64,000 nucleotides of DNA from Cycas panzhihuaensis (lineage: Eukaryota > Cycadophyta), in NCBI GenBank assembly GCA_023213395.1, contig CM041465.1, positions 30,263,741 to 30,327,740 on the forward strand, in the 5' to 3' direction. The notes beneath the pieces were generated by a model, which was not told where the DNA came from, searched no databases, and saw nothing but the letters and a program-made list of their open reading frames with translations. Made by a program: the position numbers and the translations under genes. Below are positions 12,179 to 24,672 of the stretch, one piece after another. How positions within the stretch are numbered: the first letter of the stretch is position 1; every line of letters begins with the position of its first letter.

Positions 12179-12845
12179 AGTGGGCATATTAAGGTGATTG
12201 AGTAAATTGTGATAAGACTTTATTTTTTATGGCAATATGAGTTATGAATAAGGTTTTTGATATGATGGCGATATAAGTGAACTGGGCACTCTTTGTTGGT
12301 GATTGTTGTGTGAGATATCAATGTTAGTGTATTTTTCATTGATTAATAAAAAGGCATGTTTTATGTGAGAAGAGGCATGCATGAGTAGTTAGGGCACGTA
12401 AACAGTGTTGATTATTGTGTTTATTAGAAACTGGTGTTTTATCCATTTATATCAATATTTTTTACATAAGATGTGTAAAGTGATGTGATTCAGATCTATT
12501 CTTTCATCAGTCTATTAGCCTGTTTATATAAGTAGTTATCAATCTTAGTGAACTTTTATACTTTTGGTGGTTAAATGGACAGTAGTATGGGGTATATAAC
12601 CCATCAAAAATTGGTTCAACATTAGTGCATATATGAATAGGTCTATTATGGGTTTTGTGAATGGAAAGAAAATGAGTTTATGATGAAAATGAAGTAATAA
12701 TGGAAAGGTATATGATAAAATGCCTTAAATTAGTTTTGCCTTAATCATGGTATTAAATAAGAGTTGATTATCCTATATACCCTATAGTAAGATGGTGTTA
12801 TAAAAAGGTAGAATAGTATCATGATGGAGATGGGGAGGTGTATGA
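12179..12845. other. No recognisable feature
   Basis: AT-rich sequence without a recognisable protein or repeat. It may be decayed integrase sequence upstream of the next Copia relic. Confidence 0.4.
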
Positions 12846-14102
12846 TACATGGTAAGAATTCAACTCCTATGTTTTAGTAGAAGCTGTTGCAACAACTATT
12901 TATTAGGGTACCCACTAAGGCTATTTATAGCATTACCCTCGAATAGTGATAGATCGATCATAAACCTTCCATTAATTATTTCAAGGTATTTGGGTGCATT
13001 ACATATGCACACATCCCAGATGCAAATCAAAAGAAGTTAGATCATAAGATTCTAAAGTGCATCTTTATGGGGTACTCTCAACAGAGTAAGGCTTATAGAC
13101 TTTAGGATCTGTAGGGAAAGAAACTTTTGATTAGTCAAGATACCAAGTTTGATGAGTCAATGGCATATTATATTGAGGGGTCATTTGAAGATAGGTTTTA
13201 TCCTCCACTTCTTCTATTTTCGAGCCATGGTTCAACATGTGTAGAGATTAATGAGGCTGGCATTGTTCTTGACATGAAGCATGACCTAGTGGTACTAAGC
13301 CATTATAAGAAGAGGTATGGACTACAACCTATATCCTATTATGGGCTAAGAGGACTATTGGGGACTTTGTTATGACAATTAAAGATCTAGAAGATGATTG
13401 AAGAATAAGAAAATAACATGCTAGTTAAACTTGTGATGGACACCAATGACTCTAGTGAAAGGAGATTCACAATAGAGAGCTATAATAGAGGAGGAGTGAT
13501 ACATGGGATTTGGTTCATTTACCTCCCTCTAAGAACCTGGTTAGCTACAAGTATGCAAGACTTATTGCTTAAGGTTTTAACCAAAAAAAGGAATCAACTA
13601 TGAGGAGACATTTGTACTAGTCTCTAAGATGTCAATGGTCTGATTGATCCTTTCTTTGACAGCTTCATATAATTGGAATTTATATCAAATGGATGTAAGA
13701 TTAACATTCCTTAATAGATACTTGAAGAGGAGATCCACATGGATCAAGTGGCTCAACCTCTTAGTTTAGTCAAGGAAAAAGGTTGAGTTCCATAGACTAA
13801 GTATTACTTTGAGGGAGTTGTATGGTTACAAGGACTTTTAGAGATAAGAATTCAAAGAATCATGTATGTAGTACATTGAGATTCAACACCATTACATCAT
13901 TGAGTAGATTAGATTAGGGAAGATGCATGTTGAGTTTTGTCCAAGTGAAGAGCAACTTATAGACATGTTCATCGAAGCTCATATTAAATATCACTTCATC
14001 AAGATTCGGGTTTTAGTGAGGATATCCTTGAGGGGGGATCTATCAATAAGGGTAAAGGCTAGATCAATCCCTAGAAAAACTTCAAGACCCTATATTTATA
14101 TT
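12846..14102 (+). pseudogene. Copia pol relic: integrase end, RT pieces and RNase H tail
   Basis: Broken frames carry, in order, an integrase C-terminal segment (about 12,870-13,120, pieces such as LVEAVATTIY and QKKLDHKILKCIFMGYSQQSKAYRL), an open linker (13,127-13,372), a short RT start (about 13,520-13,760) and the C-terminal RNase H tail (13,923-14,102: MHVEFCPSEEQLIDMF, then KIRVLVRISLRGDL). Most of RT and the body of RNase H are deleted, since only about 150 bp separate the RT start from the tail. The tail runs straight into a polypurine tract and LTR, which fixes the orientation and the 3' end. Confidence 0.8.
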
Positions 14103-14111
14103 AAGGGGGAA
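14103..14111 (+). other. Polypurine tract
   Basis: AAGGGGGAA lies directly before the predicted 3' LTR, in the position where plus-strand DNA synthesis is primed. Confidence 0.6.
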
Positions 14112-14392
14112 TATTAAAATAGCATTATATCCACTTACCCGACTAATGTAAATATGGTTATATATTATTCAAACATATGATGTAATATTGTGATATTATT
14201 TGGGCTGACAAATGTAATCTTATTGTAATTATTTGAGGACTTATGGATATATAAATAGTGATCTAAAGTCCATTATAATATAACAGATTTATAATAATGT
14301 AATAATATAATTCTGTAGTGGATTTTTATCATAAAGTTTCCCATGTCAAATCTATCCCGTGTCCTTACTTCTTTTTATGTTTATTGTGTACA
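14112..14392 (+). repeat. 3' LTR of the preceding Copia relic
   Basis: It starts TATTAAAATAG (probably from TGTTAAAATAG) right after the polypurine tract. It contains GTGGATTTTTATC...CCCATGTCAAATC...CCGTGTCC, the typical plant Copia LTR tail. The right end at GTACA is approximate. No 5' partner is recognised. Confidence 0.55.
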
Positions 14393-15242
14393 TAAATGAT
14401 CCTATATATTTGGCGATTTCTAATATATATAATAATACATTAGAAAATGAAATAATAGCAAATATGATAATGTTACACTTAAATAAAATACAATCAAATA
14501 ATATAACTTATCTTGATAACAAAGCTTCCACAAGAGTCTTCTCTAAAGTTTGTTCCTCTTCGAGGTAAAGGAGCCTCTATAAATAACCCTTCTTCCCAAA
14601 ATGTAAAAAGACTAAATAAATTCCAAAACTTAATCTTCAAAATGAATCAACCACTCCTTATATATACTTATATATCTAACTCCCACTAAAATCTTTCTAG
14701 GTCTTAAGTTATAGCCAACCCTAAGTATAATTTAAGCAAAGTCGACTTTTAATAATTTATTTTTAAGACTATAACCTTCAAACTCACATAACTTCCTTAT
14801 CTAATATTTATTTAAGATTCCCAAACACTCTTTTTGAAGCTAATACGAAATGTTATACCATGAACCATATTTCATAAGATACTTCTATTTATTTCCATAA
14901 CATAATTATAAAATACACTTGTTTTAAGTGTGCCTTACTCAATTTAGAAGAGGTAGGCATGTAATAGTATATATGTATGTGTTATTAATTTTCTATTTTT
15001 CTTGCTTCAAGTCCATTGATAGGAATAAATAAAATACATGTAAAATACATGCCTATGTACCAATTATTAATTTTATAGTCCATTGGCTATTTATTTATTA
15101 ATTTACTATTTTTTTAGTGGTGTATTTATATAAGTCCTTATAACTAATTCTTTTATCCTTTATGAACCTAGGTACATAGTAATTTAGACACTTTTATGTC
15201 ATGTTAAAGTTCACTTTTTTAGTTGCATTAAAATTAGAATTA
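14393..15242. other. No recognisable feature
   Basis: Very AT-rich sequence. The short open frame reaching 14,568 shows no domain. There is a local duplicated word TAAAATACATG near 15,029-15,050. Confidence 0.5.
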
Positions 15243-15590
15243 TGTTGGAGTTATTGTAGCACCAAAAGACCCAGGTGTAATTGGTCTTGTCACAACTGAC
15301 CATAGCCCAAGAATAAATCCATATCCACTGGCATATGAGCCAAAGAGTTCAGGGTTAATAATACACAGATGATTAATGTGAAGCGTTAACACCCCCACAT
15401 AGGTCAAACTTGAAGTGACTCAAACCATGGACCCCCGCTTTAATACCATGTTCGAGTTGTCATAGTGCTAAAAGACCTAGTTGGAATTGGTCTTGCCACA
15501 ACTTACCATAGCTAGGAACAAATCCATATCCACCCGCATATAAACTAGAGAGGCCAAGCTTGAGAGCATACAAATAGTCAACATGATGTA
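15243..15590 (-). mobile_element. TRIM-like miniature LTR element
   Basis: Two direct repeats begin TGTTGGAGTTATTGTAGCAC (15,243) and TGTTCGAGTTGTCATAGTGC (15,449), 206 bp apart, and align for about 135-140 bp. On the minus strand the right copy ends ...CGAACA and is followed at once by TGGTATTAAAGC (15,437-15,448), an iMet-type primer site. The internal region is under 70 bp and non-coding. This is the architecture of a terminal-repeat retrotransposon in miniature: two short LTRs, primer site, no genes, and movement dependent on another element's proteins. It carries none of the 5S-like sequence of Cassandra TRIMs as far as I can see. The outer end near 15,590 is approximate, and no target duplication was confirmed. 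Confidence 0.6.
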
Positions 15591-16005
15591 CTAAAAAACT
15601 AGATAAATTTAGGAATTTCTTAGCCTTTTATAATATAAAATAATTATTTTAGAATTATTCATAATTGGCAATACTAAGCAAGTCTGTTGTTTAGATGATT
15701 TATTACAGGACTACTAAGATTTGGGTTATCAACTTAATGATCTAAGTATTCATAACTTATATTACACCTATAGACATAAAAGACATACTTAAAGTAACAA
15801 AATTTGATGCTCATATGAGGAGCCTTATCTTAGAAGTTGGAGTGAATATAATTACAAATATGAGAATTCACAAAATAATGATAGAAATATTATCATATTT
15901 ATAAATGTTGTTGACTATCTTGTGCCAACATAAGGACACTAGGAGCTCATGTTAATGAGGTGATACAAAGCCAAAAGTAAAATCACACGATTGGAATAAG
16001 AGTCC
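15591..16005. other. No recognisable feature
   Basis: AT-rich sequence with no convincing protein on either strand. Its last five bases, AGTCC, form the left target duplication of the next element. Confidence 0.45.
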
Positions 16006-16339
16006 TGTTGGGATGAATGTTCCTCACCCCACTCCTACCTTAGAAACATATGAATGTACATATGTTAATGGTAAGTTAGGTAGATTTATTTTAATATTAA
16101 GTTGTGTATTATTTTATATTTGTTTGAATTTTGGAGGTTGAGGAGGTTTCCCTCCTCCCTTACAACTATATATTCTATGGGGTTATAAACCCTAGTGTTC
16201 TTTAACGCCACCTACTTTAGAATAATTATATACTCTTCAACTATAGCTTGAATACAATGATGTATTTTGAATACATTTTCAATATGGATTAAGATCAATG
16301 TTTACCTACTCCACTTTGCTCTCTGCTATATTTCTAACA
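16006..16339 (+). repeat. 5' LTR (334 bp) of the TR-GAG element
   Basis: TGTTGGGATG...TTTCTAACA. It aligns without net length change to 19,521-19,854. It includes TATTCTATGGGGTTATAAACCC and a TTTATATTTG block. Confidence 0.9.
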
Positions 16340-18821
16340 TTTTGTATCAGAGTTGTGATCAAATTCCAATATTTGGTATCAAAGCTTATTGATCTTGGTT
16401 CATCTACATTTGGTATCAGAGCAAATCTTAGTACATAGCTTCTAGCTCTTCATTCATTCAATGAAAGTATAACATATAACCACTTAATGGACTCTTGGTA
16501 GGTTGATCTACTCAACAAAGAAAATAGTTTGAGATTTTATCATCTTTGAAAGGAGATATTGTGATTTAAATTTGTGATCTTCAATATATTTGATACTAGT
16601 TTGTTCTTCATATTTTTAAATATATAAATATATTTTGTTATTTAGACTTCTATTGGTACTGATCTAAGGAGACCTATTATGTGAAAGCCACACTTATTCA
16701 TAGCTATTTTTGGGAAATTTTTTTGTGCTCTATATAAAGGATTCAAAGATTTGTTAGAGGTTTGTCAGAAGTAAACTATGGTGAAAGTAAGATTCGAAAG
16801 CAATATTTATTGAATATTTCATTTATTTTTTATATTATTTATTATATAGTTCTGAGAAATATTTGATATTTTGACACTTAAAGAACTATTTGATTAGTAT
16901 TTCTTTAGTATTTATAGCCAAATTGATCGTATTCATCACTGTAATAGGTTGGTTTAATTATTTTTTAAATTTATTTCATAAACGTCCCATTTTCCATCGT
17001 TTTTCATCATTTTTCAAGGGTTTTGCAAGGCTTTATTCTCCTCAATATAAGTTTATTTTTTAAAAATTCTATATCTCTTAGGTACCTCTCATCATTGCAT
17101 CTATTTCTCTAAATTTTTGTCTCATTCTGAGGCCATTTGATCTCCTGTTAGGGTTTTGCACTTCTACTTTGGTTTGTCGTTTTTACACGTAAGTCACACA
17201 AGTCCCAAAAAAAGTACCTGCATTATTTCTATGATATCTCTACAACTGTATATCTGATTTATGAACCATCTAAAGTGTTAGAAAGTTGATTCAGAGATCT
17301 ATAGTTTAGAGTCCTCATTTACTTTATTTGAGTTATTTTTTATAGAGTTTTATTAGGTCAAAGTTGACCTTCTTTTTTGCACTTATTTCACTTACTAAAA
17401 AGGGGTATGTTTGTTGTTTCTTCAATAACTTGACTGTTATAGCTCTGTTTTTCAAACTGTAAGAACTGACGAAAAGGTTTTTCAATGCTCTAGATATTAG
17501 AATGAGTTTCATATTATTTTAATACTATTTTATAAGTGTTTAAAGTTTCTCAAATCAAGGATCTGGTTTATCCCTAGTTAGACATATTTTGTAATATTTT
17601 TTAGTAATTTTTTCATCTAAATTAATTCTATTTAAGTATTGTTTGCTACTAATAAGTTTCTTGAGGATATTTATTATTTTCTCATAAGATTACAAGTTGA
17701 TTTGTAACTTTTAGCATGAGTTTTAGTTTCTTGAGGATCAAGAGGCCTACATGGATTAATACGTCAAATTGGTACTACTTACCTTAACCATTTACTTTAT
17801 TTTTATATTTTTATTTGAATATAGAATAATTTTTTAGCATATTTGGTTATTTCAAGTATTATATATTCTAAAAATTTTAAAATACACCTAGTTTATTTCT
17901 AAATTTACAAAGAAACTTCATGTCATTTAATTTAGAATATTCTTTCTACATCTCAAAGCCATTTATTTAGTTTTACAAGGCCATTGTAAAGGGTATAGTG
18001 ACAAGTTCTTCTAAGTTCACTTAATATTCTAAGACTTAAGAGCATTCAAACATTAAAAGCATCACTAATTGATTGCATAATTAGAAAAGGTGCATATAGT
18101 CTCTTATTTACTTTTACAAAGAGCATCTCAATTTGAAAGTTATTGGATTATATATGATCATTCAAGGAACATACTTAATTAAAGGCACATTCATTTAAAA
18201 AATTATATTTCAAGTTTCTTGATTTACTAATAGAAGGCATATTTCAATTGCTTTAAAGCCATTACATTTGAAAGTTGAAAGGTGCACAATAGTGCATAGC
18301 TATAAACTTATTCTTTTGTACTTTTAAGCATTTCAAGGCACACTCCATTAAATATTTTATTCTTAAGATTCATATATTCATTATTATTTAAAAGGAACAT
18401 AGTTTAAATATTATTTTCAATTCAAAAGGGTATTTACCTTGCATTCTTTAAGAAATGTCTTTGTTGTTTGATTAAGAAGGTATTTGAACATTGAAATAAA
18501 TTTGAAGTTTCATTTCTTTGAGTTTTCCTTTTAACTCCTTATTGTTTAATCAAATTTTAAAAAAAGAAGTACATTCAGTTTGCTTTGAAAGGGAAGCTTG
18601 TTACTTTATTTTGTATATTTTTTTCAAATGAGCATTTTCCATTTTTAATTCAAAAGGATATTTGTTTACATAAAGAAATATTTATCTTGACTCATTCTTT
18701 CATGATTTGAATAGTGAATTTATTCTAAAGCATCATTTGTTAGTTTTTCATTTGAGGATTACTCTACTTATTTATTCATTGAAAACCATATTTTTGATTA
18801 TGTACTAAAGTCTTTTATACA
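16340..18821 (+). other. Leader of the TR-GAG element
   Basis: About 2.5 kb between LTR and gag start with no coding similarity. It contains three GGTATCA/GTATCAGAG-like words (16,342, 16,375 and 16,412), suggesting duplication around the primer site. Confidence 0.6.
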
Positions 18822-19300
18822 ATGGCAATGAATCTAAGTAATATAAGCTTTCTTATATTTGATGGAAATTATTTTCAACTATAGAGTAGAATGATGAAAG
18901 TATACTTTATTGTAAATGACCTTTGCAAATATGTAAAAGATGGATATGAACCAAATATTAAAGAAGATACAAAAAAGAACAATGAATCTCTAGCAGTATT
19001 ATTTTATACCATAGATGGCAATGTATTTTCTAATGTTTGTAAAATGACCACAACCAAAGTTGTATGGGTTACTTTAGAATTGATTTATGGGAGACATACC
19101 TTAGAATTTAATATTACTAATTATATTGATGATGTTTTTCCTATGAGGCAAATGTTAGAATAAGTGCATTTTGATGAAAAGACTAATGTTACTTATATTA
19201 GTGTAGATTTCAATAAAAGTAATGACTCTAATATTGCATTTGGTGAGATGATATGTACCTCAGACTTAACTAAAGTAAAGGACAAAGATTAAACCAAATC
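18822..19300 (+). pseudogene. Short gag-like reading of the TR-GAG element
   Basis: It starts at ATG 18822 (MAMNLSNISFLIFDGNYFQL), a typical plant Copia gag opening where the FxGxNY motif lies near residue 14. One stop follows at codon 21. The frame is then open through 19,163, with the VWVTLELIYG segment matching the 'W..L...Y' gag core. Further pieces follow to about 19,300. It has no CCHC knuckle and no pol behind it. Between 19,300 and the polypurine tract lies about 200 bp of uncharacterised sequence. Confidence 0.65.
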
Positions 19301-19520
19301 TACCTACTCATTCAAATCAAGCTACATCTACTTGGAATCCATTTAACCTATATAATATTAAAGGGACACACTTTGTTGAAAGGATGATAAGGCAAGTTGT
19401 TGACTATATCAAGGATGATTATTAAGCTAAAGGACAAGTATTCAAAGTTTTTTTCAAGTACAGGTACCATAAGTTTAAGGAGAAATAAAAGGCGATCATG
19501 ATGAACATTAAGGGGGAGCA

Positions 19521-19854
19521 TGTTGGGGTTAATATTCCTTACCCCACTTCCACCTTAAAAACATATGAGTGCACACATGTAAATGGTAAATGAGGTGAGT
19601 TTATTTTAATGTTAAGTTGTGTATTATTTTATATTTGTTTAAATTTTAGAGGTTGAGGAGGTTTCCCTTCTTCCTCATAACTATATATTCTACGGGGTTC
19701 TAAACCCTAGTGTTCTTTAACACCACCTATTTTGGAATATTTATATACTCTTCAACTATGGATTGAATATAATGATGTATTTTGAATGCATTTTTAATAT
19801 GGATTGAGATCAATGTTTACCTACTCTACTCCACTCTCTACTACATTTCCAATA
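19521..19854 (+). repeat. 3' LTR (334 bp) of the TR-GAG element
   Basis: It starts TGTTGGGGTTAATATTCC after the polypurine tract and ends CCAATA. By eye roughly a tenth of positions differ from the 5' LTR, mainly by transitions. Confidence 0.9.
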
Positions 19855-19859
19855 AGTTC

Positions 19860-22800
19860 AAACCAAGGGAGTGAAGTAGAGATGGAAGAAAGGCCTCATG
19901 ATCTAACTGATGATGGGTAGAAGAATGTACAAGAATGGTCTAATAATTCCAAATTAATGAACATGAATAAACCAATAACATAATGTTTAAACCCTTAAAA
20001 AAGTCTTTTTATATAATACCAAAGAATAATATTATTTTAATCTAGCCATAAGAGCAGGTTTTAGAGCAGGTTTTAAGAGGCACCCATCCTCAAGATGGTA
20101 CCTCTCAAACCTGAGATGTGTATGTTTATCAAAATGTTGAAGCTCTTTAAATATGGGATTCATCAATTTGTGATAACAAAAAAAATATGGTCTAATTCAT
20201 TGATTCATGGGTTTGAAGTATGTGATAAGTCTTAAGGGTTGGCGTCAAGTAAGGAAGGAAGGAGGAGGAGCTTTGCAGGAGGACTAAGGATTTGATTTTC
20301 TATAAATTTGTATAACTAGAGATGATGAAATTCTAGCCATTGGTCCTACGTGTTCTAATTCTTGACCTCACCCCTCCATGTATTTCAAAAAAATTGCCAT
20401 CAAATTTGGTGTAATGAGTGCTATTTTATTTCTAGTTTAAGGTTTCTCCTTATAAAACATAGAATTAGGGCTATAGATTCTTTGGTTAGGGTTTCTACTA
20501 AAACCCTAGTCATGGAAGTTATTCAAGTCTATATTTTATTACTATATCCACTTCTTAAATAGGTGCCTTACAATTGGAAGTACTATACTCTCTCTTAAAG
20601 GATTGTAGATTAATACTACCTCACTTCGTTGTTGTAAATATTAATTATTTGAAATGCATCTAGTTATACATTAATTATAAATAATTAAAATTTAAAAAAA
20701 TGAAGTAGGGAAATTATTTTTCAAGCTCAATAAGAGCATTGTAGATAAAACTCAAATAAGGAGGACATGTGCTAATAAATATATTGCATACCTTAGTGCT
20801 CTAACTTTAGGCAAGGTAGTAAACTTGGGCAAGACAACTTTTAACTCTAGTAAGAGCACTAGTAAACATGATACATTGCATAAACATTTCAAAACTATAG
20901 GTTTGAAATGTTTCTCTATTTTTTAATTCTAGTGCTATTTCAGTAGAGATATTTTATACAACTATAGGAATTTTCATAAGAGTGTATTATTGGCATGTCT
21001 GGGGTATTTTTAGAATGGCACATGGAATGATTTTTTAAATGAAGCTTCAGAATCACTGAAGGAGGCTTTTTTAGCTAGTGGAAGTTGAGATCAAAATTTT
21101 AGTAAGGCCTATGAAGGGCTCTAAAAATAATAAATATGACCATGATGGTAATTTAGAACTGTATTTTGAGGCATAAAAAATGGAGAATTATGGACTTGCT
21201 AAGAAATTGGACCACTTGTCTAAGATGTCAAAAATTTAAAATTATGGATTTATCAATGGCCTCAAAATATGGAAGCTAGCTATTAAACCATCTATTGGTT
21301 TTCTTATAGGTATGAATAAATCAAAGAGAGACTCTAGTGATGCAAGTAATTCAACTATAGTATTGTGTTCATAATGTTCAAAAGAGTCAGTTTTAGAAGA
21401 GAAGATAATTTATTTTTCAAGCCAGTACCACCTTTATTTTAATTCTATTTTATACGAATGAAATAATTTGAATTAGAGGGTCTTAATTATTATAATGTTG
21501 TCATCAAGTGTGAGAAGATTTAGAATGCCATTTTAGTTGGAGCAACCTTATTTTTATTCATTGAATACCAATACATGGGTATTTTTTGTAGTTTGTCCTA
21601 TGTGGTAACATAATTCATGATAACAAGAGTATCCACAAACAACCTAGTTACAGAAATAATTTCATATTGGTAAAAGTTCAAGCTTTTGTAAATGATAGAA
21701 AGATGAAGAAGATGGAGATGATATTAGAGGAGGAAAATATTTAGATGATATAATGAATTTACATTAGACATAAAAATTCCTACAATTATGTTGCCAAAGA
21801 TTGCAAATGATAACTTAGAACATAATTTAAAAGTCTTTTTTTTTTCTTTTTTTTGGTGACATAAAGTAGTTAAGGCATAATTAGAGTTCATCACGATTGA
21901 TGGGTATAACTATTGAAGCTTAACAAATTAATTCTTAAGCTTTTATAGGTAATGTGATGCTCATAATTAGAATTGGGATGCCATATTTTATCACAGCAGT
22001 AAGAGGCTATGTCTATTCTAGTTTAATACTATTAGGAGCTGACAAGATCTATGGGCTATCAACTTTTAATTTTTTCTTCCACAACTATTTTGGATTTGAG
22101 TAATAACATCCTTCTTATTTAGACATTATTTAGCTAGGTGGCCCTTTTTGTTTAAAAAGATAAATAAGACAACCTGCATATGTGCTTTTAGTAGGTTGAT
22201 TGATTTTTTATGTTATAGTTGTTACTACTATTACAATAATTATGTTTGATATATTTGCAAATATATCTTCTACTTATGCTAGATCTAATGTAATATTATT
22301 AGGTTTGAAGTCATAACTAATTTACCTTCTTTATTACCATTTATTGTCATGATGTTTATTGAGTTTAGAGGCACAACTAATTTACCCTCATCATCACCAT
22401 TAATAATAGTGCTTTCTTCTTCTTGTAGAAGATGGCATGAATGCCACTTTCTTTACTTAAGGATATATTAATATTTTTTGCAACTGGTATTCTACTTAAT
22501 GAGTGCACCATCACTTATATTTTTCTTACTATATAGCAATATAAATGATACTTATAAAATATTTAACAGAATATCTAGCCTTATAGTATATGTTTGGTCA
22601 GGTAGTTCGACTTGCTCCCTAGATATGTATTAGATAAAGATCTACTCCATGCTAATGAACCACGTATATGAAGACATTATCTAGGCAACTAGTGGACATA
22701 ACGACTGGTCACCCATGTGATTGAGTAGATGGTGATATCTTTATATGGATGTCAACATCATTTTATTTAATATAAATTTTTTATTATAAAAATTAAACAT

Positions 22801-23177
22801 TATGGGATAATATTAGAAGATAATACTTGATTTTTGGGTTAGATGTTTAATATTTGAAGTTAAGGGTCTTATTATTATAATTCAGGTTACTCACAACTTA
22901 ATGTTATGACTCTATGTATGTGGGGTCTATTATTCACATACTATATTTGTAACGTCTTTGTATGTTGATCATGTAAGGTGCCATGTGTCACCTTACATGA
23001 TCAACCCTTTATATTCCTACATCATGCAATATATTTGGTGATTACTATATGTACACACTTAATATGATACATAATTAAGGAGATTAGTAATAGTTTTATC
23101 ATTATCCATTTTTATTTCTCGTGTATTGGGTGTATATATTCTTTTACTTATAAACTAAGGGTCTAGATTTAACAAAT
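19860..23177. other. Unassigned AT-rich region
   Basis: About 3.3 kb without a recognisable domain, LTR pair or gene on either strand. A small duplicated word (GAGCAGGTTTTA twice near 20,055-20,080) and T-rich runs near 21,838-21,856 are present. A perfect hairpin lies at 22,964-23,005 (separate entry). It may be decayed transposon sequence. Confidence 0.5.
22964..23005. repeat. Perfect inverted repeat, 17-bp arms, 8-nt loop
   Basis: GTTGATCATGTAAGGTG (22,964-22,980) and its exact complement (22,989-23,005) are separated by CCATGTGT. It lies about 180 bp left of the Gypsy insertion. It is not followed by a T run on either strand that would suggest a terminator. Confidence 0.9.
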
Positions 23178-23182
23178 AGAAT

Positions 23183-23596
23183 TGTTATATAACTCATCTA
23201 ACTAAGTTATATAAAGCACTATTATGTAGAGAGCTACTAGGAGGTTAAGAGATAAGGTTGGTTATGGAACTTGGTGCACGAGTCGATAACCTAGCTAATG
23301 GTATGCAAGGCCACTATGTTGTCCAATAGGATATAAGGCTGCCTGGGCCACCAATAGGATTGCATGCGAAAGACCCTGTTTTGTCTATATAAGGGTCGTA
23401 GATTATAAAAGCTGATTAGCTTGATATTACTTTTGTAAAGATTGTGTTGCGGTAATCTTTATTTTTGGTGATTAATTGGTGCTCTTATGTTCTTATGAGA
23501 TTTTTTAATAATTTGTTTACCATATTAGTGAGAATAATGTGGTTGCAATTATTATTATTCTACAATCTTAAGGAGCACCTTTGAGGATACATCCCA
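23183..23596 (+). repeat. 5' LTR of Gypsy-1 (about 414 bp)
   Basis: TGTTATATAACTCATC...ACATCCCA. It aligns with 37,006-37,421 along its length and with 61,945-62,318. Confidence 0.9.
23386..23392 (+). promoter_or_regulatory. TATA box in the Gypsy-1 5' LTR
   Basis: TATATAA within GTCTATATAAGGGTC. The word is kept in all three long LTRs (37,209-37,215 and 62,103-62,109), and a CCAAT word lies about 55-60 bp upstream in each. This is consistent with an RNA polymerase II promoter at the U3/R boundary. Confidence 0.65.
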
Positions 23597-23598
23597 AG

Positions 23599-23610
23599 TG
23601 GTATCAGAGC
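23599..23610 (+). other. Primer binding site of Gypsy-1
   Basis: TGGTATCAGAGC, a perfect match to the plant iMet-type site, two bases after the LTR. Confidence 0.9.
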
Positions 23611-24667
23611 CATATCTGTGATCATAGAAACTGCCTAGAAAAATAATTTTTTTTTCTCTATTAGATCAACTACTCTCTCTACCTAGGTAGAGATCGATGA
23701 AATAACTTCACTTAGTACTCTCTCTATGGATATTAAGGAATGATACCAAGACAGTTCAAGAATTACAAAGGAAGGGAAATTTCTTCCCCTAGGTAACACC
23801 AGTAATTTATTTTTCTACTTTTCATCTAGTTTTTAGTTTTATTTATCTATTTCAATTTCTATATTGAATTATATCCTAAGGGTAGATAACATTGTTGGGC
23901 AGCTACCTTTTCTCCCTCCCGCCTCTCTTTCTTGAGTAAATAACACCGCTAGGTGACTACCCAAGTAGTTAAGTAAAGACTTTGTATTAGGGGTGCTTAA
24001 ATATCACTGGGATCTATTGTTTTGGCTAAGCACATCATGGCTTTTCCAACCCTTGCCTGAAGGATTAGAGATAACACTCTTGAACCAAGCCCTAGATAGA
24101 GCTTGGCTATGAAAGTATACCTCCACATACCTTCGGGTATATAGGAGGATATCTTTAGGTCTCAAATCCTTCTTAGCATAGGCAAACTATTGGTCATTAA
24201 AGTCTTTTAATGTAATGATTAGTGGTTAGCACCACGAAGCTACCTGCCCCAAAGTTTTATAGTTTATTAGTAGGCCTATAAGACTAAGCACACATTGTCT
24301 AGTGGTTGGTAGGATACTCTACTACACATACTCCACTTCCTAATTTAGATCACAAGTAATCTTATATTAAAAAAAAAGAAAAGAAAAATTAATTTCTATT
24401 TACTACCTAAACTTAGAACCTATCAGTGCAATCAAACTTACCACAAAGAGAGAGAGAGAGAGACAGAGAGAGAAGAAGAAGAACAAAAAAAAAAAAACTC
24501 CACTTAGTCACTCTTTATAGTGTAAGTTCACAATTAAAAATTACCCTTACAACTTATATACCTCATTTTGATCAATACATCATACTAGTCATTTGGCATT
24601 AGGTTAATACGCATAAGAAATTTTCACATTTTTCAGTACTTGGGTCATTGGTGGGCCCTACCATCTT
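23611..24667 (+). other. Gypsy-1 leader, left part
   Basis: It aligns with the Gypsy-2 leader (62,333-63,380), including CCACGAAGCTACCTGCCCC, the GTGGTTGGTAGGATACT word and a purine-rich tract (about 24,368-24,497). It is cut by the Copia-A3 insertion and resumes at 32,230. It is non-coding. Confidence 0.8.
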
Positions 24668-24672
24668 CAACC

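Larger units (their letters stand above)
16006..19854 (+). mobile_element. TR-GAG-type non-autonomous LTR retrotransposon, complete
   Basis: Two LTRs of identical length (334 bp) flank 3.2 kb. Target duplications are AGTCC at 16,001-16,005 and AGTTC at 19,855-19,859, with one transition. The termini are TGTTGG...CTAACA at the left LTR and ...CCAATA at the right. The inside holds a decayed primer site (TTGTATCAGAG, 16,342-16,352), a leader of about 2.5 kb, a short gag-like reading and a polypurine tract (AAGGGGGAGCA, 19,510-19,520). No protease, integrase, RT or RNase H is recognisable, so it needed proteins in trans. It could be a deletion derivative or a gag-only lineage. Confidence 0.85.

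Noticed and set aside
22080-22500. Possible minus-strand gag zinc knuckle (NKKGHLAK reading near 22,150)
   Set aside because: The required cysteines are not present in frame and the flanking frames show no gag core. Too weak to call.
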